A stretch of DNA of 64,000 bases from Rhabditophanes sp. KR3021 (lineage: Eukaryota; Nematoda; Chromadorea; Rhabditida; Alloionematidae): positions 2,914,001-2,978,000 of the forward strand of contig CAUJLY010000003.1 in NCBI GenBank assembly GCA_963281155.1, read 5' to 3'. This document shows positions 24,032 through 36,318 of this stretch, in pieces (the first letter of the stretch is position 1; each line of letters opens with the position of its first letter). A program made the translations under genes and the position numbers. Under the pieces are notes generated by a model, which saw only the letters and a program-made list of their open reading frames with translations, had not been told where the DNA came from and ran no database searches.

Positions 24032-27000
24032 ATGACCTCTCTACTAAATTCACCCACGCCGACATCGCAAATAATTAGAGCTACAGATATGGTTCATGTA
24101 TTACGAGAAAAAATAGCCTTACTACCTGGAGCTCGTGATAATAATGACAGGCCGGTGATAATATTCCCCTCACGTGAAACAATGCATACTCCGAGCTTCG
24201 ACAATATTCGGAATATTCTGATCTATTTACATACAGTGACCGCTTCCGCTTCAAAAAAGAACAAATATGTCTTTATAATTGACATGAGGCGAGGAATGAA
24301 GTTTGAAAATGTTAAACTAATTTTAAAAACAGCAGACGATTATTTTCCGGGGCAAATCTTTTGTGTTTTAATTATCAAACCAGGTAATTTGTTGGGGTAT
24401 TAGCAAATATAAAAACATACCCATCATAATAAGTCATTAAAACTGCGGTGAACAACATTGCAGTATATTTCTTTAGGATGACCATTTTTTAATTTTTATT
24501 AGTAGCTTTCTTTGAGATAAATAGAAAGGGACACAATTTGTACAAGTGAATATTTAGAAGCTACGAATCATGGAACGACATTGTTCTTCAACCAGCTTAC
24601 GTATTTTAGACTATCCTAATTTATGAGGATAAAAGCATGTATTATTTTGGTAGAAATAAGAATGCAATCACAAAACATCTTTAAGTCATTCTAAAAACAA
24701 AACAATATTAACCAGAAAAATAGGTGTTACAAATGGTGCCATACATTTTAAAACACAAAATTAGAACGTATTTTTAACATTTAACAATATCATTCCAGAA
24801 AGCTTTTGGGAAAAGCAGAAGACTTCTATTGCTACAAGCAAGTATAAATTTGATGTGAACATGATTTCAGCCGAATCTCTAACCAAATACGTTGATGTTT
24901 CCAATTTGACTACAGATTTGGGCGGTTTGCTAAGATACGACAACGAAGAGTGGATTGAAACTCGTTTAGAGATTGAAAGAATTTTTTGGGAAATCTGCAA
25001 TATTAATCAACGTTTCGAACATTTTAAACTCACTATGCAAACGACAGATTACGCTTTGGATGTGGAAGGAGCGGATTTGGCTATTAAACAACATGCTGGT
25101 TATCTTGAATTAATAAAGGAGCAGAAAATTGATGTTCTCGATAAAGACATTTGCAGTCTTAAGTGTCGAGTTAGTGGAGGTTCATCGAATTCACCGGATG
25201 AGGGTTATAGCTCTGGAGTCTCAATATCCTCTCGCAATCCTGACTTAATAAATGTATTTCCGCATATGACTAAAGCCATCGACTCTCTAAGAGGATCCAA
25301 AAATGAGGTTTTACGTATATTTGATGACAAAAAGATTAGTTTAGATCATTGGTACCAACTAAAGTTATTTGAATATGATGCAGAAAAGTTGTTTGAATGG
25401 ATTCAAGATCATTACAATCTTGTAACAAATCAGCTGTGTGATATTGGTGATTCAGAGGAAAATGCACGCCACCTACTTAACGATCATAATGTTTTTAAAA
25501 AAGCGTCTGAACAGACTTTTGTGAATGTTTCTCATATCTTAGAAATCGCCAAAAGACTAAAGGAACAAGACAACAAAGGAAAGAAAAGAATTCACAATTT
25601 GGCAATTAATTTAGAAAAAGATTGGCGTCAGTTTCAGAGTCGCATTGATCATAGGTTGGAGTTACTTCAATTATCGAATTCATTCCAACAAAAAGCAGCA
25701 ATATATTTGAACAAATATGCAGAATGGAAAGTCAAAATTGAAGTAGATCCAGCATCACTCATCACCATACATCCCGATGATTTAGAGGCCACAGTTAAAG
25801 AGTATGAAAATTTTGGAGAAGTAATTAATCTTGCATATGCTGAGGTAAGGATCATTTATTTTTATTGACAAATATTCTTAAGGCCTGTTTACTCATGAAT
25901 CGAATTCGTGTTTAATGGTCTATCGATAGTCTATTATATGCATTATTTTACCTCTTTTTTGATCATTCTACTCCTAAAAATACGACTATTTTTATCTGAT
26001 TTATTCATTCATTTTTCGTTTTAGGCTGCATCGGACGGTCGGTCATTATTTCCAAAGATTAAACTTGTCGCCTCTAGTAATCCTGAAGCATTCACAAAAG
26101 CGTCTGAAAATATTGATGGTCTTAACAAGAGAATTGCCAGATATCACAAGGAACTGATGACCACCTTCAATACTAGAAAGGATAAATTGTATGCTCGTTT
26201 GGCACAAGTTGGCTTCAAAAGGGACGTGGATTTAGTCTTGGAATGGATAGATGCTCATGGGGAGCCCTACCTGCAAAAAAATAGAGAAATCGGTGAGAAT
26301 TTAGCAAGAGCCAAAGAATTAGAGAGCAAGCATGCCTATTTACGTGATGTTGCTAGCACCACGTTTACAAATTCCCAAAAACTCATCAAAGCCAGTCAAA
26401 CATTAATAGACCAAGGAGAGTGTAATGAAAAGGAAACAACGGCTATAATAAATGATCTGAAACATAGATTGAATGACTTCAGTACTAAGTTAAGTGCCCG
26501 TACTGTTCTTCTCAACCATTCAAAGTTATTTCACACACACTACATTGAAATTATTCGCTGGTATAATTTGCAAGACGGAAAGATCAAAGAGTACAACATC
26601 ATAGATACAGATGTTGAAGTTTCTAAAGACAGAAAGGAAAAATGGGCATCGGAAACTGACGCTACTCAAGAAGCTTATGCTACAACTGTAAACGACGGTC
26701 TTCAATTAAACCAAAGCTTGGTTAATCAGTCCAAGCTACTTAATTTTGACAACACCGAAACAATTCAAAGTGTCAAGAAACTTATAGGTGAAATTGGTAA
26801 GTGCCTACTCATATGAGTTTATTTGGTAGTAATCTCTGATAATCCCATAATTTATTCTCATTATTACTGCACTACACTAAGTGTCACAATTATAATAATT
26901 ATACTCAAATCTTTTTCAGAAAAGCGACACCAAATTTTCACTGAAAAGCTTGATCGACAGAGAATGTGTCTTTTGATTGGTTTACATGTATCTGTGCTAT

Positions 27001-30000
27001 TATACGAATGCACTTTAATTATTAACCAGTTGGGTGCTTGGAAAAAGGATATGCTATCATTAATTCTTTGCTCAATGGATAGAGCCGACAGCATAATGCC
27101 TTTTCATAGAGAGAATACCATTAAAGTACAAGAAGCTATTAAAGCTGTTAACAAAAGCGCCGAAGACTTATTGAACATATTTAATGCTCGCAATTTGGAC
27201 ATGGTCACGACGGATGGAAGATCTGTACGTATAGTTGTGGATGAGACAATAGGAAAAGTTAATGCCTTGCAAGATGAAGTCATGGAGACTTGTTGCGAAT
27301 TAGATAACAGACTTGAAAATGCAATCAAATTGAATAAAGTTACCTCAGAAGCCCACCAAGTCACTGTTTTATTACAACGTGAAGAAACTAATTTGTTGAG
27401 AAGCAATAGAATTCCTAAAAATTTTGCCGAAGCGGATGAGGCATTAGCATTGCATTCCAATTATACTCAGCAATTCAAAAAGAACATCCAAAATCCAACT
27501 CTTATGGTTCAACAGAGAATTAATTGTTTAAGGCAAAATTCCCCAACTCCGGGAGCTTTGCAACTTCTTGATGAAATCACAATGAAACTTAACCAAAAAT
27601 ATAGTCATTTAACATATCTAATTGATGAAAGAGTCAAATTATTGAAAGCTGCAGTTACATGCCATAAGTCCATAGATGCTGTCAGACCTCTTCTAAATCA
27701 AATGGAAAGTGAACACAATCGGGATGAGTTAGACTTCTGTTCAACTAAACCCGATCAAAAGAGGAATGACTTAGCTCAAGTAATTGAATCTATGATAAAC
27801 AAACAAGAAAATTTCAAAGAACGCTTTTTGACAGGTTTTTGTTTCCTTAATAGCCTTAACTAATTCTATTTTCATTTTAGGTAATTTAAAAAAACAGTCA
27901 AAGATAATCAATATGAAGCATTTATTTAAAACAACCAAAATCGTACAATTAGACAAAATATTATTGACTGATATCCTTTAAAGACGAAAGTATTTTGTTG
28001 AGAGTAATATTTGAGATTCGCGTTGCGATTTTAGAATGTTTCTTAAACATTACATGGTTCGGTTGGCCTGATACGTCGATATGTGTCAAGCCACCTTGAC
28101 GATCTAATACAACAGCGTACTCAGGGACAAGCGTTTGATTGTTAGTCAATTCTTCGAGATAAAGTGTTGCTGTTTGTCTCTTTTTTCAAGATGTCTATAA
28201 TACGCGTCTCTTTTCATCCAAGGGATAAATCTTGAATATGAAGTTTGACATCTAATAAATGTTCACCAAATCTTTTCTCCCCATCATTGGAAACTTCGCA
28301 ATAAAAATGGAGTTTTTAAATTCTTCAAACGATAAAGACTTAACGTCCACATCAGCAGGCAAATCGACTAAGGCGTAGGTAAAATGCTCCCTTGGCTGTA
28401 TTCCGAGACTTTGCCTCATTCAGTTCAACTATTAACTTCTCCACAACTTAACATCAGACAATTGTCTTGATTTCCTAAAGTCGCACTAACTTCGTCTATT
28501 AGCTTGGCTCATACCTTTTTTTGCATATGGAGTGAGTAATTAGACAAATCATTGAATGTTGTACCACAACTTTGGTATTTATGTTGACTGCCATGCAAAA
28601 TCTTGGGTTTGGATCCAAAATTGGTTTCATTTCATATGTAGACTCTTTCTAGTCACTTGGCCAACATTAATCATAGCAAATGAAGCATCTATACTATGCT
28701 CCTCAATTGTTTGATTCGACCTTCATTTAACTCTCCAACGTGCCTCAGCATTGTCATAGCTTTCAATGCTAGGAACTTCTTTGCAACTAACTCCTCTCTA
28801 AAGTCTCCTATTACCAACAAATACTCTCCTTGCAGAGTCATTTCAGATGGTTCCATAGTAGATACTCTTGACAGGCCTTGACTAATTGCTTCCACGTCTA
28901 GAACATTGATGATTATGTTTAATATTTGACAACTTACCATACCTTCACCAAATTCTGGCCTTAATGTGGAACTGTTATCTAAATTACTTATCTTTGTGGC
29001 ACTTCATAGTCGTCGACATCTTTATTTTTACACCTAATAATTTCCAAGAAAGTGTAAATGTGTATTTCTAAAAGACTAAGCTACTTTAAACACCGAGCAA
29101 AAACGCTTTTCGATTAATGTTCTCTTAAACAACATCTTATCCAAATTTATTTTATAATATATTTAAAAATTATCACGTTATACTAATGATCGTTTTTACA
29201 GGAAGTACTTTTGCTCAAAAGAATTCGGAAAGTTTCTTGAAATATATTAGAAAGTGCGGGGCACCAGTAGATCATACCAGTGAACATGAATCCAGAATCT
29301 ATAAAATCAAAGAAGAGCTCAGAGAAAAGCAGATCAAGATTTTGGAAAAATTAACAAGCAAAAAGAAGAAATATGAGCAGTGTCACAGTGCCGTGCTGAT
29401 TGAAGCTAGTGAACAAAAGGTAAGATTAATAAAAATTGCTCTGGAATTTTTTTAAACTTTAAGTAAACATTGTTTTCGTAAAAGGAAAAATAAGATATGA
29501 ATACATTAGTATACTAATCCTATAAAATTGGTGTACTGCTATTGGTAATGTGAATCATTCTTACAAATTATGTAATATATCCGTGATAAAGAACAATGTT
29601 TTGTTTAATTAATAACAGCGTCCATGCTGATTAGATAAAAATACAACCAGCTTTTATTAAAACATATTTAGACAGTAAACCTATTGTCTCCCTTTGAATT
29701 TTTTATTTTATTTCCTATTCTTATTTATCTATACTTTTATCCAAAAAATGGTTATAATATTGTTGAGAAGTAGTAAACTTCACAAAAGTGGAATATTTTG
29801 TTCGTGGTGCAAAGAGTGTAAAAAATTCAAAGTTAAACGTGAAATAGTAAGCATACACAAACATATTTCTCATCTCGAGATTTTAACTTTTTGACACTTT
29901 TACGACGTCACTACCTTATCAACTCAAATAATATGCTTTTCTTTACTTTTATTTTACCGTTAATTGGTTTTTAGATCAGTCAATGGTTGCAAGATATAGG

Positions 30001-31750
30001 AGAAACTTTTATGGCTAAATTACCGACAACTGCCGCTATTCAAAATGGATCACAATCACGGCTTCAATTGGAAGATTTGAAGTGTAAATTAATTGAGTTC
30101 AAGCCGGCACTTAAGGTAATTACTAGTTTATAACACTAATAACATATGTACTATATGCAATATATGTATTTCCCATTATTCTTCTGATTTCAATTATTTC
30201 TCTCCCTTTCATTTCTTCATTTTGTTGCATATTTTATTACTATATTAATTGGTCATTTTTATAGGCCGAAAAAACTGATGTAGTCAAATTTTTAAAGGCT
30301 GCTGAAAAGTATTTGAATAACCGTTGTAATGATATACATGTTGCGACTACTAAAAGAGCTATGGATAAAGTTAAGGATAATTTTAATTTCTTATCTACAA
30401 GGATATTAGATATTGAGGCACAAGTAATGCATGCTCTAGGAAATCAAAAAGAAGACGAAATTGTAAGTTATCACAATAATGGCATTACTTATTAATATAA
30501 AATATTTTTAGAAAAACGAATTTTCATTGGATCGTATAAGTGACTCCAGTTTAGATGAAAAATTGTCCAAACGGTCAGCTACCAGTATTGAATTTAACGC
30601 CAAATTGATGCAACCTATGAAAGAATTACTTCAATCGGAAAGAGATTATGTGGCTGATTTGTTATGTTGTGTCAACGTCTACATGACCGGCTATAGAAAC
30701 ATGGCCAAGACATTACCTATCCCAATTTCCGGAAAAGAAGTTGAAATTTTCGGTAATCTTGAAGAATTGGCTAAATTCCATTCAGAAATATTCTTAAAGG
30801 ATCTCGAAAGATATGAAGAACAGCCGGAAGAAGTCGGCAATAGTTTTATTACATGGGTTGATAAGCTTAATGAGTTGTACACACAGTACTGTATTAACAA
30901 AGAACAAAACAACCATGTAATTGGATTACCAGAGTGCATTCAATTTTTCAATGAACTAAGAGTTAAGAATGACCTTGGACACAATAAGGACTTGCAAAGT
31001 ATGGTAATTAAGCCTATCCAAAGAATCACTAGGTACAGACTCATGTTAGACCAACTTATGAAGAATGCTAAACTTAATGTAAAAGAAATCAAGGAAGCTC
31101 ACGATATTGTGGTGGATGTGCCTAGACGAGCCAATGACATGATTCATTTGAAGAGATTAGATGGATACGCCACACTTGATGTTACCATGGGCGAATTCAT
31201 TATGCAAGAACCTTTTGTCGTGTCAGACAATAAACATCTCTTCAAAAAGGCTAGAGAACGTCAAGTGTTCTTGTTTGAGTTCTGTATTATTTTTACTAAG
31301 AAAATTGAATTGGGCCCAAAAGATTACAAATATGTGATTAAGGAAAAGTTGATCCTCTCTGACGTTTCCATTCGCGAACATGTTGAAGGAGATATTTGCA
31401 AATTTTCATTACGGATGGGCACACTTCCAACTTCTGACATGTCCATTGATCTCAAAGCAAAAAATGAAACATCTAAAATGACTTGGATTAAGAAAATTCG
31501 CGATCTCATGCAAAATCTACTTCCATATAACATTGACCTTGGATCCATCAGCATTAGTTCGGACTCAAAACGTAGTTCCCGAACTAGTACTCAATCCAAA
31601 GAACTCAATGAAACTGTCCAAACTTTGGCTTCTGATGTCACCTCAAACATGTTTCTGTTCAAAAATATTAGTGGACAATTGCAACTGCCTAAGCTTGGTG
31701 AATTTGCTATTACTGGTGCCAAAGCAAATGACACTACTAAAGCTGCCTAA
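24032..31750 (+). CDS. TRIO: Trio/Kalirin-type RhoGEF ending after the first DH-PH module
   Basis: Guanine-nucleotide exchange factor for Rac/RhoG-type GTPases in axon guidance and cell migration. Eight exons: 24032-24383, 24799-25844, 26025-26796, 26920-27834, 29202-29419, 29975-30115, 30265-30462 and 30512-31750, giving about 1626 aa with all phases consistent. An N-terminal SEC14/CRAL-TRIO domain (about 15-160, ending ALIIKP-like then ESFWEKQK) is followed by NHEEWIE-like NEEWIETRLEIE and then spectrin repeats to about 1210. A DH domain follows (about 1248-1425; ELLQSERDYVADL, NDLGHNKDLQSMVIKPIQRITRYRL), then a PH domain (about 1435-1555, ending MTWIKKIRDL). Translation stops soon after. 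The SH3, second GEF, Ig and kinase parts of vertebrate Trio are absent, as in short UNC-73 or Kalirin forms. Intron 27835-29201 carries an antisense relic. Confidence 0.93.
27825..29202. repeat. Near-identical direct repeats at ends of the long Trio intron
   Basis: TTTTTGACAGG (27825-27835) spans the donor junction and TTTTTACAGG (29193-29202) spans the acceptor junction. They differ by one G. Part of the match (ACAGG) is shared splice consensus. Confidence 0.5.
27961..28990 (-). pseudogene. Antisense intronic gene relic, family X copy B
   Basis: Occupies a 1.37-kb Trio intron on the opposite strand. Colinear open blocks alternate frames. They are VEAISQGLSRVSTME with LVIGDFREELVAKKF (about 28890-28690), KPILDPNPRFCMAVN (about 28615-28520), REHFTYALVDLPADVDV with FPMMGRKDLVNI (about 28417-28250), and YAVVLDRQGGLTHIDVSG with TRISNITLNKIL (28125-27961, stop at 27961). 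Several frameshifts and at least one stop show decay. The first block and its upstream intron (donor ATG|GTAAGTT, acceptor TAG|ACGTGGAAG) match copy A in XAB2. The last block matches copy C in SRD5A. Family unknown. Confidence 0.6.
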
Positions 31751-32731
31751 TTTTTGTTTCCTAAAGATCTTCTCAATATTTATCATATCAAATGCAATTC
31801 ATAATATTCTTTTTACCTCAAAACCATTATTAGGATATGTTATTTAACTTTATTTTATCCATTAAATTGTAATAATATGTAAATAAATAAATCTTCATTC
31901 AAAATATTTATGTTAAAGAATTAGTACTTTGTGTACGCAAAAACGATTGATAGGCAAGTAAAAAGAATGTGATGTTAAGGAACACAAATGTTCATTAAAA
32001 TGTGTATTGTGATGTGTATACAAAATGTACTCAAATATCTACATATTTAAAAAGTATAACAATATGTACCTTGATTTCACAAGCAAATACTATAAACATT
32101 CCTTTCATTCTGCAACTGTAAGAGTGTAATTGATGCAATAATTTAATTTATGAGGAAGTAACATGTTTTGATGTCGATTTTCTTATTAATTGCTCCACTA
32201 ATCATTTCATACAACTATTTTGATTTAAAAATATTACCGATGACGTTTGTTTGAAGGAAATGCTTATAATTTTTTATGTTAAGCAAATCAGTCTAAATTT
32301 GTTTTTGACTAAATGATTGTAGTTTTTCGTCAAAAGGACATTACTATAAATACTTTTTGTATTTGTATGACAAAAAAGATCAAAGAAATATCAGGAACAT
32401 AGAGAAGAATGTGATCGCTTGTCAAAGTTCAATGTCACCGTTTTGATCCTATTTATGATTTTGATATGGTGAAAGATAAGCCAGTGATGATTACATGACT
32501 AAAATGTTGTTGAACTGATTGAATATTTACAATTATCAGTAACTATGCATATCATATTTTGATATATAGTTAATGTCTTTATTTGATTGCTGATATAATA
32601 TTTATCTTACATACATTTTTATGATTAATCCTAGATGATAGGTACATTTTTTAGAATCTCGTAAATTTATTAATCACAAATAATTAATCATACGAGCATA
32701 TTGATAAAGCCACATATAATCGAGTCACATT
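31751..32731. other. Intergenic spacer, convergent 3' ends
   Basis: Lies between the 3' ends of the Trio-like gene and the 5-alpha-reductase gene. It contains AATAAA-type signals near 31880-31890. No coding or repeat feature is supported. Confidence 0.4.
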
Positions 32732-34442
32732 TTAAATAAGAAATGGTATCAATGCTTTCCTATCTACTGGATAATCTTCAAAAGTCTTTTTATACCAATT
32801 ATGGTGCTGAATTGCCCTGGGTCCAACATTGCAGAGAGTAAAGAAGGCAAAGGCCAGACTTGAAGTAGATCCAGCAATAAATACAAATCCAATCCATTCA
32901 ATTATTTCACCAAAATAGTTTGCACCCGAGACATAGTCAAATAATCCACCAGTAGGAATTTTATAACTATCATCCTTGGGTTTTCTCAAATTCCTTAAAA
33001 TTGAATCGGCTTGAAGATTGATAAAAAAGCCTACTCCGAATAAAACAATACCAAAAAGAGTAGACAATTTAAAGAAATGATCTGAGGGGTAATATATTGA
33101 AAACAAGTGAGTACTTCCTTGAAGAGGTCATTAATAATTAATAATATATTACGAATTTGAAATGGATGTTGTGTTTTAATAAGATGTTGTAAAGGTGTAT
33201 TTTTCTTATCAAGTTTGGGAAGTATTTGTTTAGCTATCTTTTAGGAGAACATGATGTGTATCCAATGTCAATGGTTGCATCTCCAAAGAATAATGATTTG
33301 ACTATTAAACATGGTGGTGTTTATAAATATGGAAGTTGTGATAATACATGCAGTATCTACACGAATTTGACTAATAAACAATTGATGACTTAAATGCTAG
33401 TCTCAAGAAAGCTGACTCTCGGAAAACAAGCAATCAATCTATGTTCGGTTGGACTTTTAAAAAAAGTTTGACATTGCATTGTTATCTCTTGAACAATTTA
33501 TGGAAGCAATTTTCTACTTCCGTGTCTCTGGTCTGTAGAAACAAGATTTAATAACCACTAATTGGATACGCAGCGTAAATTCTGAAGAATAATACCTCTG
33601 AATGCTAAAAACCAAGATTACGGATATTCTGCACGACAAAAGACAATTAGTAGCTATGTACCTTGACAACTCAACTAGCGATAAAGCACTGGCCTATGGA
33701 TATGCTGTCATACTGGATCTACAAAAAGGCTTAATAAATATTGACGCCTTTGGACTGTCTAATGATGTCATGTTTTTTTAAATATTCCACTACTGTTAAA
33801 CGAATCTTAAAGATTATTCTCGAGAAAATGCATTTGTTTGAAAAGAATATCACATAATTACAGTTTGGTCTAATTTTGCTACTTTTACCCCTTTTTCAAA
33901 TAAACGCTTGATTTTAATCTTTGATTGTCCCTGGATTACCTAAAATAAAATATAATTAGATGAAGTCATCGAAAGTAAATGCTTTCCTTGAAGATAGCCA
34001 TTGACAACACAAAATGTAAAAGCTGCAAAAAATATTTCAAATGGAACTGGTCGACCAGATTTAATGTTTATCGGGTATATTAGTGCTCTAAAAAGTCCTA
34101 ATATTATCTGTTTATCTAAAAATGAATATTTACTTACCTTTGGATATAATGAACGATAAAAAACGAGGTCACAAAGAAGTTTGTATAATTAATTGCGTTA
34201 AAATTAAACAAAACAAAAAAGACCGGAAATGCTAAAGATGGAATTTCCTGCAAAAACCACGACAGTTTAGGATTCAAAACAAAATTTTTATTCAGTGCTC
34301 CTCCATTGTATCTTCCATATTGAGCTTTTATGCCTCCCAACAAACAAATAGCTGTAATAACTCCGAATGCTACATATAACATGCATAACATATTAATTAC
34401 ATCAGCATTATCAGTCAGAGGAAATAAAAGGCGATCGAACAT
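32732..34442 (-). CDS. SRD5A: 3-oxo-5-alpha-steroid 4-dehydrogenase-like
   Basis: NADPH-dependent membrane enzyme of the steroid 5-alpha-reductase family that reduces the delta-4 double bond of 3-oxo-steroids or related lipids in the ER. Exons 34138-34442, 33987-34087 and 32732-33117 give 263 aa (family about 255-260). Landmarks are HYIQRALIYPINIKSGRP, FCVVNGYLQG, and the C-terminal NADPH-site region ADSILRNLRKP, YKIPTGGLFDYVSGANYFG, EIIEWIGF and NWYKKTFEDYP with KALIPFLI. The first intron is canonical (50 nt). The second (33118-33986, 869 nt) would have GA-AG ends on the coding strand. It is bordered by an exact 11-bp direct repeat and contains an antisense relic, so either splicing is non-canonical or the gene is interrupted by an insertion. 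Confidence 0.9.
33115..33994. repeat. 11-bp exact direct repeats flanking the SRD5A insertion/intron
   Basis: TTCCTTGAAGA occurs at 33115-33125 and 33984-33994 (plus strand). The repeats bracket the foreign 860-bp segment precisely where the protein frame is interrupted, as expected of a target-site duplication. Confidence 0.8.
33210..33857 (+). pseudogene. Antisense intronic gene relic, family X copy C
   Basis: Sits in the SRD5A intron on the opposite strand. An open block near 33210-33391 reads GEHDVYPMSMVASPK and CDNTCSIYTNLTNKQ. A later block from ATG 33602 reads KITDILHDKRQLVAMYLD, then YAVILDLQKGLINIDAFG. A frame break lies at or near the T7 run (33774-33780), followed by FKYSTTVKRILKIILEKM and a stop at 33857. 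The C-terminal ~75 residues align along their length with copy B: KKRQ/DKRQ, YL(E/D), YAV(V/I)LD, GL..ID..G, N.VMF, and R(I)..I.L.K. Multiple breaks mark it as a relic. Family unknown. Confidence 0.6.
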
Positions 34443-34949
34443 TGTGTGTGTGATAAGTACGTTTCCTAACAAAAATTAAATGTCAGTGTGTTTATTTTAA
34501 TTCATGCGATAAAATTGTGTTATAAACTATAAAAGATGGGAAATAAATAAAAAGTTCGCGCTATCATAGAAATGGCACAAAATTATGATGACATGTTGAA
34601 AGTTGGAGACATTCTATGATTTAGAGGTGTATACTTTAATTTACAAATTAAAAAGGGAGGGTATTTTGCGTGATTTTTTTAAATGATTCTATCTAGTTCA
34701 AAGAACACATCTAACAATAGATAAATATCATTATTTGAAAAATGGTCATGGCCATATTTTGTCATTTATATACAAAAATAATAAAAGCAAGATAGTAATT
34801 GAAAATTAAATACTGCATTTTAGGCACTTGTTATTGATTCAGGTGTGTGTCTTAGTGACGCATAAATAATTAAGGACGGAGCTTTTTTGATTGTGTAGGT
34901 GTTTGTTAGACATCTCCCGACTATTCCACTCGTTCATAGTGGTATTCAT
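34443..34949. other. Spacer
   Basis: About 0.5 kb between SRD5A and the next minus-strand gene. Only very short open frames and nothing identifiable. Confidence 0.4.
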
Positions 34950-36106
34950 TTAGTTCATAATAGTATTTAACTCGCTCATAGAGTTATTTAAAGTAGCATT
35001 CATATTTGTGGATGTTTTGCATCCACGCAACGACCTAAGATTTGTTGACTTTTTTGCAGAGTCTGTGTCTTCATTACATTCCTTAGACAAAGCTTTCTCT
35101 TCTTCGTTGTTATTTTCCCTCAATTTGGCCTGTATATCTTGTGATGAGTTGGACGTAATAGCCGTAACACTCCTATTATCGCTCATAGCAGGTACCAATT
35201 GATGGTGTCCTTTTCCACGTCCGTGTTCTAGTTTGGCTCTGTTGATTTTCATTTGTTTTTTCTTCATCTTTATCAAATGATAAATACACAAATAAAATGA
35301 TAGGCCGAAAATAATAACAAGAAGTACGATAAAAAACATCCATATTTGTTTTGGAATCATGATATATGAATCCACTATGTCGAGCAGTTTGCTGTTATTT
35401 CCGTTGACATTAAATCCAGAACAATTGTAAAGATACTTGGCATTATATAGAGTCAGAATTTCGTGAAATTTTTCCGAGAGCGCTTCATCATTAACTTGGT
35501 TGGTAATAAATGCACGGTCTAAACCCATTTCTCTGATTTCCCCATCAATTAAAATACGGAAAACATATAACCCATTCCATGGGTAAATATGGACAACATT
35601 TTTGAATAAAGATCTTGTATCATTGTTCTCAACCAAAGTTAGATTACACAATTTTGGCAAATATGTATCATTTATATTAAGCCTGCAAATGCATCGTTAG
35701 AATAAAGTAATTAGATAAAATAATTTGAATATAATGAAAATAATATTCAGGGAGTAAGAAATTAACGCGATCGCAATAAATTCAAATAAATTCATATAAA
35801 TTAGTATGAGTGAAATTGTGTTAAGATAAGTGGATTGTAACGAAATCGGACTAGAACTTACGGGTAAAAGATAAAGACCACATTGCATTTGTCAACATCG
35901 TCGTTAAACCGTTCACTCTTGGATGGGCATAAATGGAAGGTTTCCTTGTTCCGTCTTTGAGTGTCCTGAAATGTATTCAAATTCTGAATCAAAATATTAT
36001 TGTCATCTCCACTCTTTTTATAAACATAAAGTCGGAGAGTCTTTTGATCAGTAAAGCAAACACTTACTTGGAGTAGTAAAATATACACAAAAACAAAGTC
36101 TATCAT
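34950..36106 (-). CDS. Type I single-pass membrane protein, unknown
   Basis: Unrecognised. Exons 35862-36106 and 34950-35682 join across a 179-nt intron (CC|G), giving 325 aa. A signal peptide (MIDFVFVYILLLQVSVC) precedes an ectodomain of about 180 residues with several Cys (CPS, CNVV, CNLT, CSGF) and Asn-linked sequons. A TM helix follows (about 193-216, WMFFIVLLVIIFGLSFYLCI), then a basic stop-transfer (KMKKKQMK) and a ~105-residue Ser/Asn-rich cytosolic tail. The topology is inferred from signal and TM. A receptor or adhesion role would be speculation. Confidence 0.72.
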
Positions 36107-36318
36107 GAAGTATTTATTTTATGATTTAATAAAATGACATAAAAATAATTTAATGAAAAATTTGACTAAGAATAATACAACATAGTGTGTTTGCAAATTA
36201 ATATTCAAATATTTTGAAGTGGAATAGAAGCATATACCAATACAAAGAGAATCCAAGGGCTTGAATTCTAAGAAGAGATCTCCACTAACAGTACATGTAT
36301 AATCGTTTAATTGGATTA

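Noticed and set aside
29694..29894. Possible extra Trio exon with CxxCxxC (CSWCKECKK)
   Set aside because: No good acceptor, and the spectrin-repeat reading joins 29419 to 29975 cleanly without it.
30527..31750. DH-PH frame as a separate gene
   Set aside because: The acceptor at 30511 and phase 0 join it to the upstream spectrin exons, as in Trio/Kalirin.
34138..34442. Minus-strand frame as an independent membrane protein
   Set aside because: It is the first exon of the 5-alpha-reductase; HYIQR joins to ALIYPINI across a 50-nt intron.
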